From positions 1,597,501-1,661,500 of the forward strand of contig JACKLJ010000001.1 in the NCBI GenBank assembly GCA_024235955.1: 64,000 nt of DNA, given 5' to 3'. Source of the DNA: Burkholderiaceae bacterium (GTDB lineage: Bacteria > Pseudomonadota > Gammaproteobacteria > Burkholderiales > Burkholderiaceae_C). This document shows, piece after piece, positions 7,746 to 15,893 of the stretch (positions are counted from its first letter, which is position 1; each line of letters begins with the position of its first letter). Both the position numbers and the translations under genes were made by a program. The notes below the pieces were generated by a model, which ran no database searches, was not told where the DNA came from, and saw nothing but the letters and a program-made list of their open reading frames with translations.

Positions 7746-10002
7746 GGCCGGGGACCTCCAGCGCCGGTACGTCGATCTCGGCCGGCGACAGGCCTTGGGC
7801 GTGGCGCGCCCAGATCATCTCGTAGGCGCGCTCCAGGTGCCGTGTGAAGCGCGCAGTGTTGAACAGCGGGCTGGTGGCGCGATGGCGCTCCAGACGCTCG
7901 CGCAGCTCGCGCAACAGCTCCGGCGTGGTGGCCAGCTTCAGCGCCATCTGCTCGTAGGCTGCCGCATCACGGGTGATGAGTTCGGGCAAACCCAACGCAT
8001 CGAGCAGGCTGGCGGCCATGCGGCCAGCGAAGCTGTGCCCCAGTTGCGTCAGCACCGGCAGGCCGGCCCACAGCGCGTCGCTGGCCGTGGTGCCGGCGTT
8101 GAAGGGCAGGGTGTCGAGGAACAGGTCGGCCTGGCGGTACTGCGCGAGGTACTTCACGTAAGGCGCGCGGCGCGCGAACACCAGGCGCTCGCCCGCAACG
8201 CCGCGCGCCTCGGCCTGGCGGCGCAGGTTGGCGTCGGTCTCCGGGCTGTCGGCCACCAGCCACAGCACGCTGCCCGGCACCTGCGCCAGCAGGCGCATCC
8301 AGATGTCGAACATGCCCGGGTTGATCTTGTAGATGTTGTTGTGGCAACAGAACACGAAGCCGTGCTCGGGCAGGCCGAGTTCCTGCCGGCTGGGCGTTTC
8401 GGCACCGCCGGGGCGCTGGTCGTCGTTGGCCTGGAAACTTTCGGGCAGCCGGATGATCTTTTCCGAGAACTCGCTGGCGCTGCCCGGCGGCGTGACCCAG
8501 CGGTCGCCCAGGATGTAGTCGATCTCCGCCATGCCAGTGGTGGCCGGAAAGCCCAGGTAGCTGACCTGGATGGGTGCCGGGCGGCGGACCACGATGCCCG
8601 GGCGGCAGAACGAGGTGTAGCCCGTCAGGTCGACCAGGATGTCGAGCTGCAGCTGGGCGATGCGCGCCACAGCCTCGGCGTTGCCGACGGCGTGCAGGTC
8701 GATGAACTGGTCGAACGCGCCTTGCAGGCGCGTGCGCATGGGGCCGGCCACGGGCTGGGGGTAGATCGACAGCCCGAAGGTTTCGAAGCGCGTCTTGTCG
8801 TGCGCCTCGAACACCCCGACCATGAGCAGCGACAGCGGGTGGTCGCGGAAGTCGGCCGACAGGTAGCCGACGCGCAGGCGCCGCGGCGCGGATGCGTTGG
8901 CCGCGGGCGCACGCTGGACGGGTGTCGTGCCTCCGCGGACGAGCGCCGCATAGCCGGCCCCCGCGAGCAACAGATCGTGGGCCGTGGCGTGCGGGTGCGA
9001 CAGCATGGCAAAGGAATCCTGGGCGAAATCGCCGCTGCGAACGTGCTGCAGCACTTCGGGCCAAAGGGCTTCGAGTTCGTGCCAGCGCGCCAGGTGTTGC
9101 AGCTGGGACATCAGGATGTAGGCGATCGCCAGGTCGCCAGGAGCCAGTTCCCGTGCCCGCTTGAGCGCCTCGACCGATTCGTCCAGCCGGCGCAGTTCCT
9201 TGAAGGCCAGCGCGCGGTGCGTCCAGAGGTGGGGGATGCCCGGGTTCAGCTGCAGCGCCTTGTCGTAGCGCTCGAGCGCCAGGTCGGAGCGGCCGAGCAC
9301 GCGCAGGACATCGCCCATGCTGATCCACACGTCGGCATTGCCGTCGTCGATGGCAAGCGCTTTTTCGAGGCAGGCCAGCGCGTCCGGCATGCGGTGCACC
9401 AGTACCAGCGCCTCCGCCAGCGAGGACCACAGCTTGGCATGGCCCGGCGCCAGGTCCAGCCCGCTTTCGTAGCTGGCGATGGCCTGCTGCGGGCGTTCCA
9501 GCCGCAGCAGCGCGTGGCCGCGGTTCAGCCAGGCGTCGGCCAGGCGTGGTTCGAGCTTCAGGGCGCGGTCGAAGCTCTGCACCGCTTCATCGTCGCGGCC
9601 GAGGGCATACAGCGTGTTGCCGCGGTCGTACCAGATGCCGGGCTGGTTCGGGTCGAGTGCCAGGGCGCGGTCGAAGAAGGCGATGGCTTCATCGGCACGG
9701 TCCTGCTGCGAGCAGGCGACCCCCAGCAGGCACAGCGTGCGGGTGTTGCGTTCGTCCAGGGCCAGGGCCTGGCGCAGCGCCGGCTCCGCTTCGCCGGGTT
9801 GGCCGGCCATGATCTGCGTGATGCCGAGCAGCTGCCAGGCACCGGCATGGCCGGGTTGCGCCTCCACGATCTGCCGGCACAGTACGGCGGCCTGTGCCGG
9901 CTGGCCGCGTTCGAACAGCTGGACGGCCTGCGCCATCTGCGGCGCAGGCGTGGCACGGTGGCCGAACATCGGACCGTGGCGGGGAGGAGTTGGCTTGCTC
10001 AT
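7720..10002 (-). CDS. TPR-repeat O-GlcNAc-transferase-like protein (SPINDLY family)
   Basis: 760 aa from the ATG at 10002. The N-terminal half is TPR repeats (about 20-330; typical units are ALALDPNQPGIWYDRGNTLY and ALKLEPRLADAWLNRGHALL). The C-terminal half is the GT41-like catalytic region. It includes VGYLSADFRDHPLSLLM, ILVDLTGYTSFCRPGI, IQVSYLGFPATTGMAEIDYI and FLDTLPFNAGTTASDALWAG, all signature stretches of SPINDLY/OGT proteins, including the conserved His in RDHP. It probably transfers a sugar (GlcNAc or a deoxyhexose) to protein Ser/Thr, but the substrate is unknown. No flagellin or adhesin gene lies beside it. It is convergent with the S49 protease gene. Confidence 0.9.
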   Translation of the reverse strand: MSKPTPPRHGPMFGHRATPAPQMAQAVQLFERGQPAQAAVLCRQIVEAQPGHAGAWQLLGITQIMAGQPGEAEPALRQALALDERNTRTLCLLGVACSQQDRADEAIAFFDRALALDPNQPGIWYDRGNTLYALGRDDEAVQSFDRALKLEPRLADAWLNRGHALLRLERPQQAIASYESGLDLAPGHAKLWSSLAEALVLVHRMPDALACLEKALAIDDGNADVWISMGDVLRVLGRSDLALERYDKALQLNPGIPHLWTHRALAFKELRRLDESVEALKRARELAPGDLAIAYILMSQLQHLARWHELEALWPEVLQHVRSGDFAQDSFAMLSHPHATAHDLLLAGAGYAALVRGGTTPVQRAPAANASAPRRLRVGYLSADFRDHPLSLLMVGVFEAHDKTRFETFGLSIYPQPVAGPMRTRLQGAFDQFIDLHAVGNAEAVARIAQLQLDILVDLTGYTSFCRPGIVVRRPAPIQVSYLGFPATTGMAEIDYILGDRWVTPPGSASEFSEKIIRLPESFQANDDQRPGGAETPSRQELGLPEHGFVFCCHNNIYKINPGMFDIWMRLLAQVPGSVLWLVADSPETDANLRRQAEARGVAGERLVFARRAPYVKYLAQYRQADLFLDTLPFNAGTTASDALWAGLPVLTQLGHSFAGRMAASLLDALGLPELITRDAAAYEQMALKLATTPELLRELRERLERHRATSPLFNTARFTRHLERAYEMIWARHAQGLSPAEIDVPALEVPGLSAAPASP

Positions 10003-10049
10003 GCGAAAGGGCGGTATCGGGCGGGTTGGCGGGCAACGCCGCAGCAACT

Positions 10050-10850
10050 TCAGGGGCCGATGGCGTAGACCGAGGGCAGGGCGCGCACCTGTTCGGGCAA
10101 CAGGTCGGCGCGCCGGCGCCAGTCGGCCACGCGCAGGCTGGTGTTGCAGGCCTGGGCGAGTGTCGCACCCGCACAGACAGCCAGCTGCGTGGAAGGTTTC
10201 AGGGTCTGGACCAGCGCCTGCAGCACGGCGGCGTTGCGGTAAGGCGCCTCGATGAAGAGCTGGGTCTGGCCGGTGCGCAGCGCCAGCGCCTCGAGCGCGC
10301 GGATGCGGTCGGCGCGCTCGGTGGCCTCCTGCGGCAGGTAACCGACGAAGGCAAAGTTCTGGCCGTTCAGCCCGCTGGCGGCCAGCGCCAGCAACAGCGA
10401 GACGGGGCCAACCAGCGGCACCACCGGCACGCCCAGCGCGTGCGCGGCACGCACCACCGAACTGCCGGGGTCGGCCACGGCGGGCATGCCGGCTTCGCTG
10501 ACCAGGCCCATGTCGTGGCCGGCCAGCGCGGCGGCGAGCAGTGGGCGCGCATCGAAGCCGGTGGCGCCGGTGTGGTCGCCTTTCTTGTGAACGGCCCGCG
10601 GCAGTTCCGCAATCTGCTGCGCCTGCAGCGTGGCGGCCAGGGGTTCGACGGCGTCGATGCGCTTGAGCAAGGCGCGGGCGGACTTGGCGTTCTCGCAGAT
10701 CCAGTACGTGAGCCGCGCCGCCGTCCGCAGGGTGCCGCGGGGCAGCACGTCGTCGAGCGGCGTGAGCGTGTCGCAGCCGTGGTCCAACGGCGCGGGCACC
10801 AGATACAGTGTGCCCGGTGCGGTGGTCGGGGGCGCGGGGGTCGCGGCCAC
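10050..10850 (-). CDS. RsmI-like SAM-dependent methyltransferase (tetrapyrrole methylase fold)
   Basis: 266 aa. It has the RsmI/YraL-type fold: TLYLVPAPL near the N-terminus, VSEAGMPAVADPGSSVVRAA for substrate and SAM binding, VVPLVGPVSLLLALAASGL, and FAFVGYLP. RsmI 2'-O-methylates C1402 of 16S rRNA. This protein has EAG where canonical RsmI has DAG and a divergent N-terminal motif, so it looks like the second, RsmI-related paralog seen in Burkholderiales, not RsmI itself. It sits 7 bases after maf and should be co-transcribed with it. Function beyond the fold is inferred. Confidence 0.8.
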   Translation of the reverse strand: MAATPAPPTTAPGTLYLVPAPLDHGCDTLTPLDDVLPRGTLRTAARLTYWICENAKSARALLKRIDAVEPLAATLQAQQIAELPRAVHKKGDHTGATGFDARPLLAAALAGHDMGLVSEAGMPAVADPGSSVVRAAHALGVPVVPLVGPVSLLLALAASGLNGQNFAFVGYLPQEATERADRIRALEALALRTGQTQLFIEAPYRNAAVLQALVQTLKPSTQLAVCAGATLAQACNTSLRVADWRRRADLLPEQVRALPSVYAIGP

Positions 10851-10857
10851 GGCGGCT

Positions 10858-11469
10858 TCAGGGAATGACCATGCCGGCCGCGCGCAGCAGGCGGGCCGTG
10901 CGGATCAGCGGCAGACCGACCAGGGCAGTCGGATCGTCGCTGTCGATGGCGTCCAGCAAGGCGATGCCCAGGCCTTCGCTCTTGGCGCTGCCGGCGCAGT
11001 CGTAGGGTTGTTCGGCGCGCAGGTAGCGCTCGATCTCGCCGGCATCCAACGGCCGGAAGCGCACGCGCACGGGAGCCAGGTCGCTCTGCTCGAAGCCCGT
11101 GGCCAAGCAGCAGACCGTGAGCGCGGTCTGGAAGATCACGGTCTGCCCGCTCATGCGTTGGAGCTGCGCGGTGGCGCGCTCGTGGTTGCCGGGCTTGCCG
11201 AGCGGCTCGCCGTGCAGGTCGGCCACTTGGTCGGCGCCGATCACCAGCGCCTCGGGGTGGCGCCGGGCCACCTCGCGCGCCTTGGCCAGCGCCAGGCGTT
11301 CGGCCAGCGGGCGCGGTGATTCGCCCGGGGCGGGAGTTTCGTCGACCTCGGGGGCCACGGCGTCGAAAACCAGGCCCAGACGGGACAGCAGTTCGCGCCG
11401 GTAGCGGGAGGTGGAAGCCAGGATCAGCGGTCTGGACGCTTGTGTAGCGGGGTCGTCGGCACGCGGCAT
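10858..11469 (-). CDS. maf: Maf-like nucleotide pyrophosphatase
   Basis: 203 aa. The Maf fold is clear from the N-terminal LILASTSRYRRELLSRLG, the acidic EVDE, and VIGADQVADLHGEPLGKPG. Maf proteins hydrolyse nucleoside triphosphates (m7GTP, dTTP, UTP or modified NTPs) to monophosphates. The position next to yceD and plsX matches E. coli yceF, whose product prefers m7GTP. It is divergent from yceD with only 25 bases between start codons, so the two promoters must overlap each other or the coding regions. Confidence 0.92.
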   Translation of the reverse strand: MPRADDPATQASRPLILASTSRYRRELLSRLGLVFDAVAPEVDETPAPGESPRPLAERLALAKAREVARRHPEALVIGADQVADLHGEPLGKPGNHERATAQLQRMSGQTVIFQTALTVCCLATGFEQSDLAPVRVRFRPLDAGEIERYLRAEQPYDCAGSAKSEGLGIALLDAIDSDDPTALVGLPLIRTARLLRAAGMVIP

Positions 11470-11494
11470 GGGGCGATTCTCTTACACTGGCCGG

Positions 11495-12037
11495 ATGACG
11501 ACGCGAGACGCTCCCCGCAAGCTCGATGTGGCGCGCCTGGCGCAGGCCCGCCAGACCTTGGCCAGCACGGAATTGCTACAACATTACGAGCGGCTTGCGC
11601 AAGAATGCAAAGGGCCGGTGGCCGATTTGACGCTGAAATGGCAGGCTACGGGGGAAACCCGGTCGCTGGCCAGCGGAAGCAGCCACCCGGCGCTGCACCT
11701 GCGGGCCGAAACAGCACTGCCGCTTACCTGCCAGCGCTGCCTGGGTGAGGTGCCCACGCCGGTGGCGGTGGATCGCCACTTCGTCTTTCTGCCGGACGAA
11801 GACACGGCTGCCGCCCTGGACGACGACGAGGAAGACGACCTGCTGGTGCTGGCGCGCGATTTCGACCTGCACGCGATGATCGAGGACGAGATGCTGCTCG
11901 CGCTGCCCCTGGTGCCCATGCACGAAACCTGCCCGGCACCCGTGAAAACGGTGGCGCAGGACGCAGATTTCGACGCCGCGGGCGGGGAGCGGCCCAACCC
12001 CTTCGCCGCCCTGGCCGCGCTGAAGAAGCGCAGCTGA
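11495..12037 (+). CDS. yceD: YceD family protein (DUF177)
   Basis: 180 aa from the ATG at 11495, chosen because upstream in-frame starts extend into the divergent maf gene. Family hallmarks are the CQRC pair in LPLTCQRCLGEV, a strongly acidic middle (DDDEEDD) and the C-terminal PNPFAALAALKK. YceD is linked to 23S rRNA accumulation in bacteria and chloroplasts and is almost always found directly before rpmF, as here. Confidence 0.92.
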   Translation: MTTRDAPRKLDVARLAQARQTLASTELLQHYERLAQECKGPVADLTLKWQATGETRSLASGSSHPALHLRAETALPLTCQRCLGEVPTPVAVDRHFVFLPDEDTAAALDDDEEDDLLVLARDFDLHAMIEDEMLLALPLVPMHETCPAPVKTVAQDADFDAAGGERPNPFAALAALKKRS

Positions 12038-12069
12038 CGGTCATTCAGGGCGCAGGCCCTTCAGGCAGG

Positions 12070-12099
12070 TTGCCGGGTAGGTCGATTTCGCACTATAAT
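12070..12099 (+). promoter_or_regulatory. sigma-70-type promoter upstream of rpmF
   Basis: TTGCCG (12070-12075) and a perfect TATAAT (12094-12099) are separated by 18 bases. Transcription should start near 12106, giving rpmF a leader of about 225 bases and uncoupling it and the fab genes from yceD. Confidence 0.75.
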
Positions 12100-12105
12100 C
12101 AAAGG

Positions 12106-12332
12106 CTTAGCAAAAAAACCGGGTGCGCGCTTAGGCGTGCAAAGGTCGAAGGTCAGGCGGCAAGTTGCCTTGGTGGCACGAATCGCCCTAATCGGCCCAA
12201 AGCGCCTTCAGCCTGGTTTTTCCGAATTGCAGCGCAAGCGGGCCTTGCCATCCCAGTGGGCAGTGCAGCGCAAGCGCGGCGGACCGGGCCGCAGTGCGGC
12301 CCGCCACACCAAGTCAGCTTAAAGGAGCCATC
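12106..12332 (+). promoter_or_regulatory. long 5' leader of rpmF
   Basis: A leader of about 225 bases runs from the predicted start to the rpmF ATG. It contains a perfect 7-bp hairpin GGGCCGC/GCGGCCC (12286-12302, loop AGT) some 18 bases before the AAAGGAG ribosome site. A leader this long before a ribosomal-protein gene may carry autoregulatory structure; no known riboswitch motif is recognised. A 61-codon basic reading frame (12137-12322) lies within it but is not supported as a gene. Confidence 0.4.
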
Positions 12333-12515
12333 ATGGCTGTTCAGCAAAACAAGAAGTCGCCTTCCAAGCGCGGCATGCATCGTTCGCACAACGCCCTGTC
12401 GGTGCCCGGCATCGCTGTGGAGCCCACCACGGGCGAGACGCACCTGCGTCACCACATCAGCCCCAACGGCTACTACCGCGGCCGCCAGGTCATCAAGCCC
12501 AAGACCGAAGCCTGA
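12333..12515 (+). CDS. rpmF: 50S ribosomal protein L32
   Basis: 60 aa. It begins MAVQQNKKSPSKRGMHRSHN and contains HLRHHISPNGYYRGRQVI, the standard proteobacterial bL32 sequence with the basic N-terminal tail. A strong AAAGGAG site sits before the ATG. L32 is a small component of the large ribosomal subunit near the exit tunnel. The gene sits between yceD and plsX as in E. coli, coupling ribosome and phospholipid synthesis genes. There are no Zn-ribbon cysteines, so this is the Zn-independent form. Confidence 0.97.
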   Translation: MAVQQNKKSPSKRGMHRSHNALSVPGIAVEPTTGETHLRHHISPNGYYRGRQVIKPKTEA

Positions 12516-12613
12516 GCTTGCCCGCGGCGGGCGCGCTGCGCCTGCGGGGCTGGCCGACTTCGGCTCGTGCGGCATTGAGGGCGGGTGTTCCCGCCGGGTG
12601 CTCCTATACTGAC

Positions 12614-12650
12614 CGGGCCCGAAACCACCGCCGAGGCGGTTTCGGGCCCG
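12614..12650 (+). terminator. very strong 13-bp hairpin between rpmF and plsX
   Basis: CGGGCCCGAAACC (12614-12626) pairs perfectly with GGTTTCGGGCCCG (12638-12650) across an 11-base loop. No T-run follows, so it is not a standard intrinsic terminator. It may attenuate transcription or stabilise the 3' end of the rpmF transcript before plsX. Confidence 0.55.
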
Positions 12651-12753
12651 AGTCGCGTCCGCGCCCCCTGCAGCCGTGCTGCGCGTTGGCTCCGCTGCTC
12701 GTGTTTCATTTTTTTGCCGCCGGGTCCGCTGACCGCGAGCGGCCAAGGCTCGC

Positions 12754-13800
12754 ATGATTGTTCTGGCAGTTGACTGCATGGGTGGCGACCACGGCCCGAC
12801 CGTGACCTTGCCCGCCTGCCGCCAGTTCCTGGAGGCGCACCCGGACGCGCAATTGCTGCTCGTCGGCCAGCCGCAGGCGCTGGGCGGTTTTGCGCACGAA
12901 CGCGCCCGCGTGGTGCCGGCCACCGAGGTGGTGGGCATGGACGACGCCATCGAGGTCGCTTTGCGCAAGAAAAAGGATTCGTCCATGCGCGTGGCGATCC
13001 AGCAGGTGAAGGATGGCGCCGCGCAGGTGGCCGTGTCGGCCGGCAACACCGGCGCGCTGATGGCGATCGCCCGCTACCTGCTCAAGACGCTGGACGGCAT
13101 CGAGCGGCCGGCCATCGCCACCCAGTTGCCCAATGCCCTGGGCCGTGCCACCACGGTGCTGGATCTGGGTGCCAACGTGGACTGCACGGCCGAGCACCTG
13201 CTGCAGTTCGCGGTCATGGGTTCCGCCCTGGTGTCGGTCCTGAACGACGATCCGCAACCTACCGTGGGCCTGCTCAACATTGGCGAAGAAGCCATCAAAG
13301 GCAGTGAAACCATCAAAAAAGCCGGTGAACTGCTGCGATCTGCTGCCAACAGCGGTGATCTGAACTTTGTCGGCAACATCGAGGGCAACGACATTTTCAA
13401 GGGCACGGCCGACATCGTGGTGTGCGACGGCTTCGTCGGCAACGTGGCGCTGAAGACCACCGAGGGGCTGGCGTCGATGATCGTCGGCTTCATGAAGGAA
13501 GAGTTCACCCGCAACCTGCTGACCAAGGCGGCCGCGGTGGTCGCCTACCCGGTGCTCAAGGCGCTGCAGCGGCGCATGGACCACCGGCGCTACAACGGCG
13601 CCGCGCTATTGGGTCTGCGCGGGCTGGTGTTCAAGAGCCATGGTTCGGCCGACGCGACGGCCTTCGGGGCGGCGTTGGCGCGCGCGTATGATGCTGCGCG
13701 CAACCAGTTGTTAGACCGGGTGCAGGCTCGTATCGCGCACGCGGCGCCGCTGCTGGCGGCTGCCCCGTCGCAGCCGGCGCAAGGCCCGGCTGGCGCGTAG
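12754..13800 (+). CDS. plsX: phosphate acyltransferase PlsX
   Basis: 348 aa. It opens MIVLAVDCMGGDHGPTVTLP, the family signature, and keeps ALRKKKDSSMRVAIQ and AVSAGNTGALMAIARY. PlsX converts acyl-ACP to acyl-phosphate, the donor for PlsY in phosphatidic acid synthesis, and acts at the inner membrane face. The last 20-25 residues are Ala/Pro-rich and beyond the conserved domain. It starts the run plsX-fabH-fabD-fabG-acpP-fabF, 238 bases after rpmF with a strong hairpin between them. Confidence 0.96.
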   Translation: MIVLAVDCMGGDHGPTVTLPACRQFLEAHPDAQLLLVGQPQALGGFAHERARVVPATEVVGMDDAIEVALRKKKDSSMRVAIQQVKDGAAQVAVSAGNTGALMAIARYLLKTLDGIERPAIATQLPNALGRATTVLDLGANVDCTAEHLLQFAVMGSALVSVLNDDPQPTVGLLNIGEEAIKGSETIKKAGELLRSAANSGDLNFVGNIEGNDIFKGTADIVVCDGFVGNVALKTTEGLASMIVGFMKEEFTRNLLTKAAAVVAYPVLKALQRRMDHRRYNGAALLGLRGLVFKSHGSADATAFGAALARAYDAARNQLLDRVQARIAHAAPLLAAAPSQPAQGPAGA

Positions 13801-13865
13801 CCACCTGCTCCTTCCCTATCCACCGTACCGAGAAGAGGCGCCGTGCGCTGAATCCAAGACGCCCG

Positions 13866-14843
13866 ATGACCGTTACCACCCGCATCACCGGCACCGGCAG
13901 CTACCTGCCGCCGCGCCGCGTTACCAACCAGGAACTGGTGGCCGATCTGGCGTCGCGGGGTATTGAAAGCTCGCACGAATGGATCGTCGAGCGCACCGGC
14001 ATCCACGCCCGCCATTTCGCGGCGCCGGACGTGGCGGCCTCCGACCTGGCCGTGCCGGCGGCGCGCGCAGCCATCGAGGCGGCAGGCCTGCAGCCGGCCG
14101 ACATCGACCTCCTCATCGTCGCCACCTCCACGCCGGATATGGTGTTCCCGGCCACGGCAGCCATCGTGCAGCACAAGCTGGGCATGGCCGGCTGCCCGGT
14201 GTTCGACATGCAGGCAGTGTGCAGCGGCTTCATCTACGGCCTGACAGTGGCCGACGCCATGATCCGCGCCGGCAACGCGCGCCGGGCGCTGGTGATCGGC
14301 GCCGAGGTGTTTTCGCGCCTGCTGGATTTCAACGACCGCACCACCTGCGTGCTGTTTGGTGACGGCGCTGGCGCTGTGGTGCTTGAGGCCAGCGAAGAAC
14401 CCGGCATCCTGGCGACCGACCTGCACGCCGACGGCAAGCACGTGGGCATCCTGTGCGTGCCGGGCCATGTGTCGGGCGGGCAGGTGCTGGGTGATCCGCT
14501 GCTCAAGATGGATGGGCAGGCGGTTTTCAAGCTGGCCGTGGGCGTGCTGGAAAAGTCCGCCCGTGCCGTGCTGGACAAGGCTGGGATGCAGGAAACCGAC
14601 ATCGACTGGCTGATCCCCCACCAAGCCAACATCCGCATCATGCAGGGTACGGCCAGGAAGCTGCATTTGCCGCCTGAGAAGCTGGTGGTCACGGTGCACG
14701 ACCACGGCAACACGTCGGCCGCCTCGATCCCGCTGGCGCTGGACCATGCGGTGCGTGCCGGCCAGGTCAAGCCCGGCCAGACGTTGCTGCTGGAGGGCGT
14801 GGGTGGCGGCTTCACCTGGGGTGCAGTGCTCCTGAAGATGTAG
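13866..14843 (+). CDS. fabH: 3-oxoacyl-ACP synthase III
   Basis: 325 aa. The catalytic triad is present: C119 in MQAVCSGF, His in LIPHQANIRIM and Asn in HDHGNTSAAS. FabH condenses acetyl-CoA with malonyl-ACP to start type II fatty-acid synthesis. It follows plsX after 65 bases. The stop codon TAG (14841-14843) is the first three bases of a dispersed-repeat core (copy 3), so the repeat sits exactly at the gene end; the protein ends with the usual family C-terminus (GGGFTWGAVLLKM), so nothing appears truncated. Confidence 0.97.
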   Translation: MTVTTRITGTGSYLPPRRVTNQELVADLASRGIESSHEWIVERTGIHARHFAAPDVAASDLAVPAARAAIEAAGLQPADIDLLIVATSTPDMVFPATAAIVQHKLGMAGCPVFDMQAVCSGFIYGLTVADAMIRAGNARRALVIGAEVFSRLLDFNDRTTCVLFGDGAGAVVLEASEEPGILATDLHADGKHVGILCVPGHVSGGQVLGDPLLKMDGQAVFKLAVGVLEKSARAVLDKAGMQETDIDWLIPHQANIRIMQGTARKLHLPPEKLVVTVHDHGNTSAASIPLALDHAVRAGQVKPGQTLLLEGVGGGFTWGAVLLKM

Positions 14844-14890
14844 CTGCCTGCGCCCACCATCAAAGGGCTTGAGCCTGATTTGACCGATAA
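14841..14890 (+). repeat. TAGCTGCC-family dispersed repeat, copy 3
   Basis: TAGCTGCCTGCGCCC (14841-14855) followed by ACCATCAAAGGGCTTGAGCC and a GATTTGA tail. It is the cleanest copy. It supplies the fabH stop codon and fills most of the fabH-fabD gap. Confidence 0.9.
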
Positions 14891-14914
14891 AATTCCAAGA
14901 GGGACGCCATCGCC

Positions 14915-15865
14915 ATGAAACCCGTTGCCTTCGTCTTTCCCGGCCAGGGATCGCAGTCGGTCGGCATGCTCGACGCCTGGGGCGACCACCCCGCCGTGCG
15001 CGACACGCTGCAGGAAGCCTCGGACGCGCTGGGCGAAGACATCGGTACGCTGATCGCCCAGGGCCCCAAGGAGGCACTGGCGCTCACCACCAACACCCAG
15101 CCGGTGATGCTGGTGGCCGGCGTGGCTTGCTGGCGCGCCTGGCGTGCCGAAGGCGGCGCGCTGCCGGCGGCGGTGGCCGGCCACTCGCTGGGCGAATACT
15201 CCGCCCTGGTGGCCGCCGAAGCGCTGACCCTGGCGCAGGCCGTGCCGCTGGTGCGCCTGCGCGCCGCCGCCATGCAGGAAGCCGTGCCCGTGGGCACCGG
15301 CGCCATGGCGGCCATCCTGGGCATGGAAGCTTCCAAGGTGATAACCGGCTGCGCCGAGGCAACGGCGACCATGGGCCAAAACGGCACCGAAGTGGTGGAG
15401 GCCGTCAACTTCAACGATCCGGTGCAGACAGTGATCGCCGGCAGCAAGGCCGCGGTGGACAAGGCCTGCGAGGTGCTCAAGGGCAAGGGCGCCAAGCGTG
15501 CGCTGCCGCTGCCCGTGTCGGCGCCGTTCCACTCCAGCCTGATGAAGCCCGCGGCCGAGCGGTTGAAGGTGGCGCTGGAGCAGGTGGCCATCGCCGCGCC
15601 GAAGATCCCGGTGGTGAACAACATCGACGTGGCGATCGAGGACGATCCGGCCCGTATCCGCGACGCTCTGTACCGCCAGGCCTTCGGCCCGGTGCGCTGG
15701 GTGGAATGCATCAAGAAGATCAAGGCCATGGGGCTGGGCACGGTGGTCGAGTGTGGCCCGGGCAAGGTGCTGGCCGGCATGACCAAGCGCATCGACGCCG
15801 AACTGGTGGGCGCGGCGCTGTACGATCCGGCCACGCTGGCCGAGGTGAAGGCGCTGCTTGACTGA
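14915..15865 (+). CDS. fabD: malonyl-CoA:ACP transacylase
   Basis: 316 aa. It begins MKPVAFVFPGQGSQSVGM. The serine nucleophile is S91 in GHSLGEY, and the partner His lies in VSAPFHSSLM. FabD loads malonyl groups onto ACP for chain elongation. It follows fabH with a dispersed repeat between them and ends 28 bases before the proposed fabG start. Length and motifs are standard. Confidence 0.97.
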   Translation: MKPVAFVFPGQGSQSVGMLDAWGDHPAVRDTLQEASDALGEDIGTLIAQGPKEALALTTNTQPVMLVAGVACWRAWRAEGGALPAAVAGHSLGEYSALVAAEALTLAQAVPLVRLRAAAMQEAVPVGTGAMAAILGMEASKVITGCAEATATMGQNGTEVVEAVNFNDPVQTVIAGSKAAVDKACEVLKGKGAKRALPLPVSAPFHSSLMKPAAERLKVALEQVAIAAPKIPVVNNIDVAIEDDPARIRDALYRQAFGPVRWVECIKKIKAMGLGTVVECGPGKVLAGMTKRIDAELVGAALYDPATLAEVKALLD

Positions 15866-15893
15866 GCGGCGCGGGGCGCAGGAGGAACAGGTT

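Noticed and set aside
7795..10068. 757-codon plus-strand frame opposite the SPINDLY gene
   Set aside because: Shadow of a TPR-rich, GC-rich gene; composition (Arg/Gln/Ala/His) is that of antisense frames and no motif is present.
12137..12322. 61-codon basic frame in the rpmF leader
   Set aside because: GTG start, no ribosome site, no recognisable family; more likely untranslated leader.
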